DNA of 64,000 nucleotides from an uncultured Clostridia bacterium (GTDB lineage: Bacteria; Bacillota; Clostridia; UMGS1883): NCBI GenBank assembly GCA_934454525.1, contig CAKSFM010000014.1, forward strand, positions 1 to 64,000, read 5' to 3'. The translations under genes were made by a program, and so were the position numbers. The notes beneath the pieces were generated by a model, which searched no databases, was not told the origin of the DNA, and saw nothing but the letters and a program-made list of their open reading frames with translations. Below are positions 44,716 through 53,640 of the stretch, piece by piece (position 1 is the stretch's first letter; each line of letters opens with the position of its first letter).

Positions 44716-45712
44716 ATTCATGCTTCCGAAAGAGCGGCTTCCGCGCCCGTTCTCGCAGAACATCTACAAGGGCGGCAAGTTATATTCCTCTGTCGGTTCG
44801 TGCGTTGCGTGCACGTTTACGCGCATTCTGGAGGTTATCAATTACCTTAAAACCGACACCTACACGAATCTGTCAGTCGGGTATATGTACGGGCGGCACA
44901 ACCGAAAGGACAAGCAGGGCGGCGGCATGAATGAAAGGCTTGTCCTCGATGAGCTTATGCAGTCGGGTACTGTTCCGGAAAGCATGTGCGCGGACTACTG
45001 CGAGTTTCCCGAAATAAAGAATATACTTGAAAGCCGCGCAGACCTTGCAGAGCTTGACGAAGCGGCAAGGGAATATAAAATAAACGGGTGGACGGACATC
45101 AGCGGCAGCGGCTTCAAGGCGCGTTTTGAGTGTATTAAAAAATATCTGACCGTGTACGGCTTGCCGATTGCAGGCAGAACACGCAAATGCGGCGAGAATC
45201 ACGAATGCCTGATAGTAGGCTTTGACGGAGATTATATTCTGTGGCTTGACCATGACGGAACGGATAAAATACGCAGCTCGAAATACGACAAATTTACGGC
45301 GGCATTTTTTATTGACGGAGGAACTGGAGAAATGGATAATTTCAGAATATTTACAGCGGCGGAGCTTAGGGCGTGGCTTGCGGCGCAGAGCGTGAGCAGA
45401 AAAATCACAACGGTGCAGCTGCATCACACCTACAGCCCGTCATACAAGGACTTTAACGGGAGCAATCATGCGGCGCTTCAAAGCGGCATGAAAAGCTATC
45501 ACGTGAAGTCGCGCGGATTTTCGGATATAGCGCAGCATTTCACAATCTTTCCGGACGGCAAGGTTATGACGGGGCGCAGCCTTGACCGCGCGGCGGCAGG
45601 GATAATCGGGTGCAACACGGACGGCAAACTGTGGATGCAGAAATGCGCCGAGGACAAAAACGTTTATTGGCTGTGTTACAAAATGGCGAATAAATTGAGA
45701 GGGACGCTGTAA
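44708..45712 (+). CDS. Phage endolysin: papain-like cysteine peptidase plus N-acetylmuramoyl-L-alanine amidase
   Basis: The 334-residue protein has an N-terminal papain-like domain with a nucleophile-type SVGSCVACTFTRILEVINY (C near residue 33) and a histidine block ENHECLIVGFDGDYILWLDH. The C-terminal part from about residue 235 is an amidase_2/PGRP domain: VQLHHTYSPSYKDFNG, ISAQHF-like IAQHFTIFPDGKVMTGR, then AAGIIGCN. Zinc ligands would be the H of QLHH and a later H, which I cannot find, since after GCNTDG the sequence diverges and ends early. The amidase may be C-terminally damaged. It is the last gene of a prophage lysis cassette. Confidence 0.7.
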   Translation: MDKFMLPKERLPRPFSQNIYKGGKLYSSVGSCVACTFTRILEVINYLKTDTYTNLSVGYMYGRHNRKDKQGGGMNERLVLDELMQSGTVPESMCADYCEFPEIKNILESRADLAELDEAAREYKINGWTDISGSGFKARFECIKKYLTVYGLPIAGRTRKCGENHECLIVGFDGDYILWLDHDGTDKIRSSKYDKFTAAFFIDGGTGEMDNFRIFTAAELRAWLAAQSVSRKITTVQLHHTYSPSYKDFNGSNHAALQSGMKSYHVKSRGFSDIAQHFTIFPDGKVMTGRSLDRAAAGIIGCNTDGKLWMQKCAEDKNVYWLCYKMANKLRGTL

Positions 45713-45770
45713 AAAGTAAATCTGAACAGCTTACCATAGCGAAAATCGTGTAAAAATCGTGTACAGAAAA

Positions 45771-45801
45771 GCTGCAAGCCCTAAATAATGGGGTTTGCAG
45801 C
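45771..45801. terminator. Terminator hairpin beside the left attachment repeat
   Basis: GCTGCAAGCCC pairs with GGGTTTGCAGC (one G-T pair). On the minus strand it follows the 12-bp tmRNA-end repeat by six bases and is followed by TTTTC, so it may be the original ssrA terminator; on the plus strand it ends the endolysin transcript. Confidence 0.6.
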
Positions 45802-45806
45802 TTATT

Positions 45807-45818
45807 TGGTGGAGACGA
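45807..45818. repeat. Left attachment repeat (12 bp)
   Basis: TGGTGGAGACGA is identical to the terminal 12 bases of ssrA (minus strand) at 56430-56441. It is followed by a terminator-like hairpin on the ssrA-sense strand. Confidence 0.65.
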
Positions 45819-45821
45819 ATT

Positions 45822-46187
45822 TCACTCAGTGATTTTCACGTCCTCTATGTTTAATATTTGTTGTATATTTTCTTTTAATTCAGGGAAATCCTCACTGACG
45901 GTCTTATAAACGTCTCCCATTTTCAAAGTCTGGTATTTATGTGCAGCAATGTCCCTGAAACCTGCAATTGCTTTCCACGGAATGGATTTATATTCGGCTC
46001 TGAGTTCGTCCGATAAGCTTTTTACAAGTTCACCGATATTGATAACCGTCATGCAAATTGCACGTTTTATTATTTCATCTGAATTAAATTTATCAAATGA
46101 AATATCTGAAAGCATATCAAGTGCAATTGATATTTCGTTTACTATTTTTTCTAATGCAATTTTATCTCTATGCCGCATATATTTCAA
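45822..46187 (-). CDS. hepT: HepT-like HEPN ribonuclease toxin
   Basis: The 121-residue helical protein belongs to the DUF86/HepT family. The HEPN active site R-x4-H-x-Y appears as FRDIAAHKY near residue 78. HepT cleaves RNA and is restrained by MntA, which modifies a tyrosine in this motif by adding AMP. It overlaps mntA by 20 bases. Its end lies 4 bases from the left attachment repeat, so the pair is at the element border, the usual place for cargo. Confidence 0.88.
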   Translation of the reverse strand: MKYMRHRDKIALEKIVNEISIALDMLSDISFDKFNSDEIIKRAICMTVINIGELVKSLSDELRAEYKSIPWKAIAGFRDIAAHKYQTLKMGDVYKTVSEDFPELKENIQQILNIEDVKITE

Positions 46188-46455
46188 CCATCCTTTGCGG
46201 TATAATCATTGCGTCTTTGTCAAGCGGTGCATGTATAATATCAACATCAACACCAAATAATTCTTCAAGCCTGTATTTTAAAGAAGAAAGTGTCAGAAGC
46301 GATACATTTTCACTGTTAAATTCGACAAGTAAGTCAATATCGCTTTGCGGTGTGTTTTTTTTGTCAGCATATGAGCCGAATAATGTTATTTTTTTGACAT
46401 CATATTCCTTTGCAATCTCAGAAACAATTTCGGATATTTGTTTAATTGTCAGCAT
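46168..46455 (-). CDS. mntA: MntA-like nucleotidyltransferase antitoxin
   Basis: The 95-residue protein has the minimal nucleotidyltransferase motif GSYADKKNTPQSDIDLLVE (GSx10DxD). MntA neutralises HepT by AMPylation of the HEPN tyrosine. ATG 46455 follows AAAGGAGC; the longer frame from 46473 is less likely. The pair mntA-hepT is in the common order with overlapping ends. Confidence 0.87.
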   Translation of the reverse strand: MLTIKQISEIVSEIAKEYDVKKITLFGSYADKKNTPQSDIDLLVEFNSENVSLLTLSSLKYRLEELFGVDVDIIHAPLDKDAMIIPQRMVEIYAA

Positions 46456-46709
46456 AGTATCAGCTCCTTTCATACCTATATTATACTACATATCTGCAAC
46501 AAATACAATAGAAAATAAAAATTTTCATCATATCGTATGGTGCAAGTCTATCACCACCAACAAAAACACGTAACAGTTCAAACTAAAAATCATCAATCAA
46601 GTGACCGCTAAAATAAATCCTAAAAACATATCCGAAAATCATGGTGGTAACCGTCGACACCAGCATATCGGCAGATAAAAAGCCGTTACAACAGGCAACG
46701 GCTATAAAA

Positions 46710-48200
46710 TCAATCGGAAGTCTTTAAGTTTACTTCTACTCTATCATAATATACGTCTATTCGGTCAACAAATGTTCTGATGAATTTTCTGAACATCGGA
46801 AGGTCATATTTCAATATATACTTTTTAAAATATTTCCTTGCCATGTCTATATCATATCCGCTGACAGGAATATAAGTGAGGCTTTCCACATTATTTATTT
46901 TTTTTAACAATTTTTCTTTATCTGTTTCGAGTTTCTGTATTTTATCCAACAAACTTTGCGGATTGTCGCTTTCAATCAGCAAATCTGTTAATCTGTTTAA
47001 CTTACCGTCAAGCTGAACAAGCTCATTTTTTGAGCTTATTATCTCGCTTTTACTGTCTTGAAATGATTTTATATATTTTGCATTAAATGCCGACAGCATA
47101 CGTTCATAATTTTTTTGTGAAAAGATTTCATTTGTCAGCATATCAAGTACAAAATAATTGATATAGTTTATATTTATATCTTTATTCTTGCAGCCACAGC
47201 GATAGCTTGTGCAGCGATATGTTGAGTACTCCTGTTTACTTCTGCCCGAACGGCTTGTGTTACCGCTGTAGGGCTTTCCGCATTCTCCGCAATATATCAA
47301 ACCATTTAAAAGATAATATCTTTTGGAATGAAATATCCCTGCATTGTTTTTGTTAAATTGCATTTTCTGTAAAGCCTTGTTATACATATCATCGGTTATT
47401 ATTCTCGGTATGCCGTCCTTAATCTTAATAATATCGCTGTCAGCCTTATATTTATGCGAATTGCGAGTCCCGTCGGAATATTTGCTTGCGGCTCTGTTAT
47501 ACATATAAATGCCTGTATATCTTTCACCGTTTTCAAGAATTGATGAAAATGAATTTCTGTTGAAAAGGTTTCCCTTTTTTGTCCGATAACCCCTTTTATT
47601 CAAATACTCTGCAATTTGCTGATATGAATAATCGTGAATATACATATCAAAAATAACCTTTACCGCCTTACTTTCTTTGTCATTTATAATATATTTCCTA
47701 TCATCTCCCACGTCATACCCATACGGCGGTAATCCGCCTGTGTGATAACATTTATATGCTATTTCCTTTTTACCCTTTTCAACCTCCCTCGCCAGATTAT
47801 CACTGTAATATTGATTCATTGCAAATAAAATGCCTTCCAGCATTCTGCTTTCGGGGTCGTCTTTCAACTGCTCCGTTACACTGATAAGCTTTACGCCGTT
47901 CTTTTCTAAAATAGATTTATAAAATACCGAATCATATTTATCTCTTGAAAATCTATCCAGTTTATGAACTATAACCGCATATGGATGTAATTGTGCCGCC
48001 TCTTTAATCATTTGCTGAAATTCAGGTCTTTTGTCATTTGTTGCGGTGTGTGCCTTATCTGCATATTCCTTAACAATGTTGTAACCGTTGTGTCCGCAAA
48101 ATTCTTTAATGGCTCTGAGCTGTGCCTTGATTGAATAATCGTTCTGCATATTGCTTGAATAGCGCATATAAACAAATACATCTTTACTCATTTTTTTCAA
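46710..48200 (-). CDS. Large serine recombinase (first)
   Basis: The 496-residue protein has an N-terminal resolvase domain with the catalytic serine in YMRYSSNMQ (near residue 15) and HKLDRFSRDKYDS, a central recombinase domain (GGLPPYGYDVGDDRKYIIND), a zinc ribbon (CGECGKPYSGN, then CTSYRCGCKN), and a C-terminal coiled coil. Such enzymes integrate or excise mobile elements. It starts at TTG 48200 or ATG 48191, overlapping the small gene upstream. It resembles the second recombinase in plan but not closely. Confidence 0.92.
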   Translation of the reverse strand: MKKMSKDVFVYMRYSSNMQNDYSIKAQLRAIKEFCGHNGYNIVKEYADKAHTATNDKRPEFQQMIKEAAQLHPYAVIVHKLDRFSRDKYDSVFYKSILEKNGVKLISVTEQLKDDPESRMLEGILFAMNQYYSDNLAREVEKGKKEIAYKCYHTGGLPPYGYDVGDDRKYIINDKESKAVKVIFDMYIHDYSYQQIAEYLNKRGYRTKKGNLFNRNSFSSILENGERYTGIYMYNRAASKYSDGTRNSHKYKADSDIIKIKDGIPRIITDDMYNKALQKMQFNKNNAGIFHSKRYYLLNGLIYCGECGKPYSGNTSRSGRSKQEYSTYRCTSYRCGCKNKDININYINYFVLDMLTNEIFSQKNYERMLSAFNAKYIKSFQDSKSEIISSKNELVQLDGKLNRLTDLLIESDNPQSLLDKIQKLETDKEKLLKKINNVESLTYIPVSGYDIDMARKYFKKYILKYDLPMFRKFIRTFVDRIDVYYDRVEVNLKTSD

Positions 48201-48354
48201 TTATCCTCCGTCTTTTAATAATTGCATATATAACAGGTAAATGTGCCTTATATTCAATTTCATCGTTTGAGTTTCCGCTGATAATTTCTGTATCATATGT
48301 TTCAAATTCACATTTTATCAGTGAATCTCTGTCAATAGTGTATTTCACTGTCAT
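48184..48354 (-). CDS. Small protein of 56 residues before the recombinase
   Basis: A frame starting at ATG 48354 (MTVKYTIDRDSLIKCEFETY onward to RRRIIEKNE) follows GGAG by 8 bases and its stop overlaps the recombinase start. It is acidic then basic, with no known domain. Similar short genes often precede serine recombinases in Clostridial elements and may regulate or direct recombination. Function unknown. Confidence 0.6.
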   Translation of the reverse strand: MTVKYTIDRDSLIKCEFETYDTEIISGNSNDEIEYKAHLPVIYAIIKRRRIIEKNE

Positions 48355-48412
48355 AAATCATTCTCCTTTGGGGCGTTGCAAATATTAAAATGCAACGCCC
48401 GTTGTCCGTAAT

Positions 48413-48820
48413 TTAATCAAATTTTACAATAGCAACAGGACTTCCGTCCATTTCCTCAATTTCAATATTATTAAATGTCAGTGATGTTTTACCATTGCTG
48501 TAGTCCAATCCAAAAGTTGTAACAATTTTCGGAATAATTGCTCCGCAGTATAAAACATTAAATCCCTCTTTTGTAAAAGCATATTTATCTTCATCGGGCA
48601 ATAAATTTTCCCCTATAAACAAACACGATTCTGTTGTTGATAACACAAACTGAATTTCTAAAGGATTTCCAAGCTCCTCTAACAGCTTTTTTGAAAAAAT
48701 CATTCTCTTACCGTTTTTTTCACTGTTTATAATGCTGATTGAAATTTTTGAGCCGCCTCCTCGTTTAATAATTCCCGTATTAAGTGATATACCTTGCTTT
48801 ATTGCTTCCTGCATGTTCAT
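48413..48820 (-). CDS. Hypothetical element protein
   Basis: The 135-residue protein (MNMQEAIKQGISLNTGIIKR onward) is rich in beta-type segments such as ISISIINSEKNGKRMIFS and ends with IEEMDGSPVAIVKFD. I do not recognise a domain. It is translated in the same direction as the primase-helicase upstream and the small recombinase-linked gene downstream. GAAAGGAG precedes the start. Confidence 0.6.
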   Translation of the reverse strand: MNMQEAIKQGISLNTGIIKRGGGSKISISIINSEKNGKRMIFSKKLLEELGNPLEIQFVLSTTESCLFIGENLLPDEDKYAFTKEGFNVLYCGAIIPKIVTTFGLDYSNGKTSLTFNNIEIEEMDGSPVAIVKFD

Positions 48821-48964
48821 TGTGTTTTTCTCCTTTCTTTTTGTGGCGTTTCCAGCCGTTTTTTGTGGCAGTTCCGCACCGCCTCTTTTTCTTGTTGTTT
48901 ATGGCAAAGGGCAAGAGGGCAGATGTTTCCCTGTCCTCACCCTCTGCGCTGATGTGCAAATTTT

Positions 48965-50407
48965 TTATAGCTCGGAGAGATAGTCTATTTCGTCAACATC
49001 AATCAACTCCTCCTCTTTTTCGGACATTTTTGGTCTGATAACACATTGCGGCAATAATGAGGTATCAATAAATTTTACACCAAGTACAAATCGAGTACCG
49101 CCATCTGTTTTCTTAAATTTAAAAGCCGTTAATTTCTTCTGAACAAGTACCTCGTTAATATCAATCCAAAATTTTCTTGCGGATACCTTTGCGGCATTGA
49201 TATGATTATTTCTGATACACCAAAGCCTATAGCCGTCATAAAAATTTTTCTTGCTAACCCTTTCTTCTTCATTATTCGGTGTATAGATAATACATTCGTC
49301 CCAAAATGCAACATACGGGTTAATCAATTCGTTATATTTTTTCAATTCCTCGTCCATTGCCTTGCATGGCGAAAACTTATAATCATTATTACGAAGCCGT
49401 TTCAATCCCTCAACTGCCCAATTAAAAATCCCCGATAACTCCTCTGTCAGTTTTTCCTCCAAATGAATATCCGCCGTTCCGTCCGATACGGAAAAGCATT
49501 GTTTAAACGGAATGATTTTAATTCTACGTAAAAATCCGTAAGTTTTATCATTAAAGTTAGGCAATGTATTCACAGCAAAAAGCAACTTGCAAAATGGGGA
49601 AAAAGAAAATACGTCTTTACCCTTAAACTCTGCTTTAATTTCATCGCCGCTGCTTATGCTTTTAATATATTGACTGTTATACGGCTTTCCGTTCGGAGCC
49701 TCATTTTCCGCAGAAATATTTAAGACCTTATTTTGCAGTTCGGCTCTGGAAAAGCTATGCCCCAAATCCGAAATAGGAATAGCGGAATAATTATTCTTTC
49801 CGACAAGCCGTTTAATAATATTGCATAATACGCTTTTGCCGTTCGCCCCCGAACCGTAAAGAATGAAAAAGCATTGTGCCTGTGTATCAGATGTAAGACA
49901 ATATCCAATCATCTCCTGTACTACACTGATAAGCTCTTTATCACCTGCAAAAACAGAATCCATAAATTTTAAAAATTCCTTGCAATCCGCATTTTCGTCA
50001 TATTCCGCCGCAAGCTGAATTGTGCTGTAGTATCTTTCGTCATGCTCAATGGCAGTAAAAGTGTTAATATTAAACATACAGTTTTTCAGATTGATTAAAT
50101 GCTTGTAATTGTTCATTTTTCCGGAATAATAACTGACACGTTCCAATGCACGTGCATAATTTTCTTCCAGTGATGCACTCCAGATGTTGCTATAGCTGTA
50201 TAGCGTTTTATACATCATTGAAGTAAGTCTCTGATAAGCTATCGGTATATATACGCCCTTGTGATACAAAAAGTATGTTTTTTCACCTACACATATCAAA
50301 TTATAATTATATGATATGTAATGAGCAAACTTGTTGAAGTTAAAACGTTTATTCCCGATTTTATCTATATAGAATCCCAAATCCGATTCTTCCTGACTGA
50401 TTGACAT
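48965..50407 (-). CDS. P4-type phage/plasmid primase-helicase (D5-like)
   Basis: The 480-residue protein has a superfamily 3-type helicase core with Walker A FILYGSGANGKSVLCNIIKR and a downstream CKLLFAVNTLPNF block, as in P4 alpha, D5 and satellite primases. The N-terminal part seems shortened and lacks a clear zinc primase domain. It would open the element's origin for autonomous replication after excision. ATG 50407 follows AAAGGAGG. It diverges from the ArgR-like regulator across a 245-base control region. Confidence 0.85.
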   Translation of the reverse strand: MSISQEESDLGFYIDKIGNKRFNFNKFAHYISYNYNLICVGEKTYFLYHKGVYIPIAYQRLTSMMYKTLYSYSNIWSASLEENYARALERVSYYSGKMNNYKHLINLKNCMFNINTFTAIEHDERYYSTIQLAAEYDENADCKEFLKFMDSVFAGDKELISVVQEMIGYCLTSDTQAQCFFILYGSGANGKSVLCNIIKRLVGKNNYSAIPISDLGHSFSRAELQNKVLNISAENEAPNGKPYNSQYIKSISSGDEIKAEFKGKDVFSFSPFCKLLFAVNTLPNFNDKTYGFLRRIKIIPFKQCFSVSDGTADIHLEEKLTEELSGIFNWAVEGLKRLRNNDYKFSPCKAMDEELKKYNELINPYVAFWDECIIYTPNNEEERVSKKNFYDGYRLWCIRNNHINAAKVSARKFWIDINEVLVQKKLTAFKFKKTDGGTRFVLGVKFIDTSLLPQCVIRPKMSEKEEELIDVDEIDYLSEL

Positions 50408-50652
50408 AAACGCCTCCTTTGTACGGCAAGATGTTAACCTCATGCCGTAAGATTTTTCGTACGATGTCTGTATTATATCACTGAAAATAACAACATGCAA
50501 ATCTTGTGTGCAACAAAAAATGTAGCACAAATATAGCACAAAATAAAAAATACTTGACATGTGCGATATGATGTGTTATAATTATAGTCGAGCGACCGAG
50601 TATTTGTGTTGCACAAACTTTTTTAATTTTTTTTGAAAGAAGGTAATTTATT
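50408..50652. promoter_or_regulatory. Divergent control region with repeated GCACAA motifs
   Basis: The spacer contains TAGCACAAA at about 50523, TAGCACAAA again at about 50534, and TTGCACAAAC at about 50609, plus a related TGTGCAACA, arranged around the promoters. They may be operators for the ArgR-like protein or the origin-binding sites of the primase-helicase. Confidence 0.4.
50554..50582 (+). promoter_or_regulatory. Consensus promoter of the right-hand operon
   Basis: TTGACA and TATAAT, both perfect, with a 17-base spacer; 70 bases ahead of the regulator start. Confidence 0.85.
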
Positions 50653-51165
50653 ATGGCAGAAAGAATTATGAACGAAAGAACAAAAAAGATGTATGATGAG
50701 TTTTTGCTTGAAATATGTAAAGATGAAAGCCGAAAACTATACACAAGAGATGATATACTGATGGCATTAAAAAATGAATTTGATGAATCATTGGCAAAAA
50801 GGATTCATCCTACAAAGCTCTCAAGGGATTTAAAAAGCCTGAAAATAAGGAGAATGAGAATAGGAACAGAATTGATGTTCCGCTATGATGAGAATATGGG
50901 AAATGAGGAAAAATATCCTATTGAATTTTTTAATTACGTAACAGGAAATGTTAGCAATATGGGTGCAAATATACGCATGATAAAAATCCCTGTTCAAAAC
51001 AATTGTGAAAATATTGTATGTGAAAAAATATGCGAGCATTTCGGTGGGGCTAATATAATATGTATACCCGCATATGAATCCGTTTGTGTAATAACAAGCC
51101 AAAAGCATATTCATAAGCTCAAGGATATCAGAGATGAGCTAAACGCAGCAATCCTCGAAAAATAA
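50653..51165 (+). CDS. ArgR-like two-domain DNA-binding protein
   Basis: The 170-residue protein has an N-terminal winged-helix region with the ArgR-type stretch HPTKLSRDLKSLKIRRMR and a C-terminal alpha/beta domain (IRMIKIPVQNNCENIVCEKI, then ESVCVITSQKHIHKLKDIRD) that resembles the ArgR oligomerisation/effector domain. ArgR proteins form hexamers, and also serve as accessory factors in Xer recombination. Here it is the first gene of the right arm, so it may control the divergent promoters. The arginine-binding residues are not conserved, so the ligand is open. Confidence 0.6.
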   Translation: MAERIMNERTKKMYDEFLLEICKDESRKLYTRDDILMALKNEFDESLAKRIHPTKLSRDLKSLKIRRMRIGTELMFRYDENMGNEEKYPIEFFNYVTGNVSNMGANIRMIKIPVQNNCENIVCEKICEHFGGANIICIPAYESVCVITSQKHIHKLKDIRDELNAAILEK

Positions 51166-51256
51166 CAAATTACAACTATATATCATATTTATGAAAGCCT
51201 ATAAGCGAATCAGCCACGCTTATAGGCTTATTTTTTATGTGAAAGGGTGATAACAA

Positions 51257-52828
51257 ATGAAATCAAAGCAAGGATTGAGAGCCGTTTTATATGCAAGGTT
51301 TTCATCCGATAATCAGCGCAGCGAAAGCATAGACGCACAGATTAGGGCAATGAAAAAATATTGTTCCCAAAATCATATGTATATCATTGATACATATGTT
51401 GATGAGGCAAAATCGGCAACAAGTGACAAGCGACCGTCATTTCAGCGAATGATTGAGGACAGCAAAAAACATCTTTTTGATGTGGTGCTTGTGCATAAGC
51501 TTGACAGATTTTCAAGAAATCGCTATGACTCGGCAATGTATAAGCGGACATTAAAAATGAATGGCGTTGCGGTTTTCAGCGTGCTTGAAAATCTTGATGA
51601 CACTCCCGAATCAATCATGCTTGAATCTATGCTTGAAGGCATGAGCGAATATTACTCAAAAAATCTTGCGAGAGAGGTCATGAAGGGGTTGACGGAAAAT
51701 GCTCTGCACTGCAAGCACACGGGCGGAACACCACCTCTCGGCTATTATGTGGACGACAACAAAAGGCTGTCCGTTGACGAACACGAGGCGGAGGCGGTGA
51801 GAATTATTTTTGATATGTTTTCAAAGAATCACAGCTATGACGAGATTATCAGCGTGCTTAATTCAAAAAATTACTATACAAAGAATGGTAACAGCTTTGC
51901 AAGAAATTCTTTATACAGCATACTGACAAATGAAAAATATTCGGGTGTGTATGTGTATAACAAAACCGCAGGCAAAAATCTTCTGAGCAAAAGAAATTCA
52001 CATCTTTATAAGCCTGACAGCGAAATTATCAGAGTACCCGACGGCTGTCCTCAGATAGTTGACAGTATAACGTTCAGAAAAGTACAGAAACGCATTGAGG
52101 AAAACAAAACTGCGTCGGGACGCAATAATGCCAAGCACAGATATATTTTCAGCGGTTTTGTTGTATGCGGCTATTGCGGAAAAAGAATGTGCGGTAACAG
52201 AAGATACAGCGGACGGAATAAATCTCTGTATTCAACATACCGCTGTTTCACCAACAAAGAAAGCTGTATCAATAAAGAAATTAACCGCTATTATTTAGAG
52301 GATTTTATACTTGCCAAGATAAAGGAATTGTATTTTTACAGAGATAGAGTCAAAAAGATGTATCGGAAGATTGACCGATATATTGAAACCAACACGCAAA
52401 GCATGAGAGATGATATTAAACGGCTGTCAGCGGAATTGTCAACTGTTAATGAGTCAAGTCAAAATGTTACAAATGCCATTGAAAGGGGTGTATCGGTAGA
52501 TGATATATTTAAGCGTTCCGAGGAACTTCAAGAGAAAAAAGCACAGCTCCAAACGGAGATTGCGAAGAAAAGCCGAATTATTCAGACTGCCTTTGATGAT
52601 AGCGACATTGACAAAACCGTGACCGATTGCAGAGCCTTGCTGAAAAATCCCGTCAACCCCGAAAGCAGGGATTTTCTCGAACATGTGCTTGACAGAATTA
52701 TCGTTAAAAGAGATGATGTCAAGATTATATTTAAAACAGGTTTATCTGTCAATGAAGATTTTGACACTGCAATTATTGCAACAAGAGATGAAATTTATAA
52801 TTTCGGAAAGGAAGATAACAATGCTTGA
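51257..52828 (+). CDS. Large serine recombinase (second)
   Basis: The 523-residue protein has the catalytic serine in YARFSSDNQRSESID, HKLDRFSRNRYDSAMYK, a recombinase domain beginning GGTPPLGYYVDDNKR, a zinc ribbon (CGYCGKRMCGN, then CFTNKESCINK), and a long coiled coil. It is in the opposite orientation to the first recombinase. Two large serine recombinases in one element suggest nesting or division of labour between integration and excision. The last 8 bases overlap the next gene. Confidence 0.92.
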   Translation: MKSKQGLRAVLYARFSSDNQRSESIDAQIRAMKKYCSQNHMYIIDTYVDEAKSATSDKRPSFQRMIEDSKKHLFDVVLVHKLDRFSRNRYDSAMYKRTLKMNGVAVFSVLENLDDTPESIMLESMLEGMSEYYSKNLAREVMKGLTENALHCKHTGGTPPLGYYVDDNKRLSVDEHEAEAVRIIFDMFSKNHSYDEIISVLNSKNYYTKNGNSFARNSLYSILTNEKYSGVYVYNKTAGKNLLSKRNSHLYKPDSEIIRVPDGCPQIVDSITFRKVQKRIEENKTASGRNNAKHRYIFSGFVVCGYCGKRMCGNRRYSGRNKSLYSTYRCFTNKESCINKEINRYYLEDFILAKIKELYFYRDRVKKMYRKIDRYIETNTQSMRDDIKRLSAELSTVNESSQNVTNAIERGVSVDDIFKRSEELQEKKAQLQTEIAKKSRIIQTAFDDSDIDKTVTDCRALLKNPVNPESRDFLEHVLDRIIVKRDDVKIIFKTGLSVNEDFDTAIIATRDEIYNFGKEDNNA

Positions 52829-53360
52829 AAAAACGATTTTAAAATCAGATTTACTCTATAATGAGGATAAGTCCAAGCGATATATGCTGAGATTGGAATG
52901 GGAAAAGTCCAAACCCAAGATGTGCATAATTATGCTTGCTGTCGGAAAGTCAAACGGAATATACTTCGACAGAACAACCAATCTTGTGATTGAAAATGCT
53001 GACCGATTAGGCTACGGAACTGTAGATATACTGAATTTATTTTCATCTGCCAATAGGAACTTTAATGAAAAATCTGACAAAGAAAACATTTCAGCTATCG
53101 ACACATCGGCAAAATCAGCAAAGATTGTAATATTCGCAGCAGGCACACATCACAAGACCGATAAGAGGATAGCGGAGCGGCAAAAGGAAGTGCTTGCAAT
53201 ATTAAAACGCTGTGATAAAAAGCTGTATTGTATAGCAGATGATGAGGGCAAAAAATTCTATCATCCGCTATGCCCTAAGGTCAGGGAATGGAATTTGACA
53301 AAATTTGATGTTGAAGAACTCATTAAGAAAGGATATGAAGATGATAAAGCTGGGAACTGA
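52821..53360 (+). CDS. DUF1643-family protein
   Basis: The 179-residue protein has the family pattern: RYMLRLEWEKSKPKMCIIML, DRTTNLVIENADRLGYGTVD with ILNLFS, and a C-terminal VIFAAGTHHKTDKRIAERQ followed by KKFYHPLCPKVREW. DUF1643 proteins are found widely on phages and islands; their biochemical role is not known. ATG 52821 follows GAAAGGAAG and overlaps the recombinase stop. It overlaps the next gene by 20 bases. Confidence 0.72.
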   Translation: MLEKTILKSDLLYNEDKSKRYMLRLEWEKSKPKMCIIMLAVGKSNGIYFDRTTNLVIENADRLGYGTVDILNLFSSANRNFNEKSDKENISAIDTSAKSAKIVIFAAGTHHKTDKRIAERQKEVLAILKRCDKKLYCIADDEGKKFYHPLCPKVREWNLTKFDVEELIKKGYEDDKAGN

Positions 53361-53637
53361 AAAAGAACTGTATAAAATTTTACATCTGCCGATTAACGTT
53401 CAAAATGCAATATCCGAAGATGTGAAAATTTTAGATGAATACTACGGCAAGGACAGAAACATTGATGTTGACATGGGCGGTTTTGTGGTTGTATGTGAGA
53501 AAAATGAGGAGCTGAACATAAGCAATTTCAAAAAAGATTTTGACCCCTGTGAAAGCAAACAAGAGATTTGTCCCTATGTGAGAAAGCACTTTATTTCAGG
53601 CACAGAGCGGAATATCATCATTTATGAGCGGTGCTGA
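53341..53637 (+). CDS. Hypothetical element protein
   Basis: The 98-residue protein (MIKLGTEKELYKILHLPINV onward, later FVVVCEKNEELNISNFKKDF) has no recognised domain. I chose ATG 53341 as it has a better distance to AAAGGA than ATG 53335. It is coupled to the DUF1643 gene by overlap and is followed 3 bases later by the Mor-family gene, so all three are made together. Confidence 0.6.
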   Translation: MIKLGTEKELYKILHLPINVQNAISEDVKILDEYYGKDRNIDVDMGGFVVVCEKNEELNISNFKKDFDPCESKQEICPYVRKHFISGTERNIIIYERC

Positions 53638-53640
53638 AAT

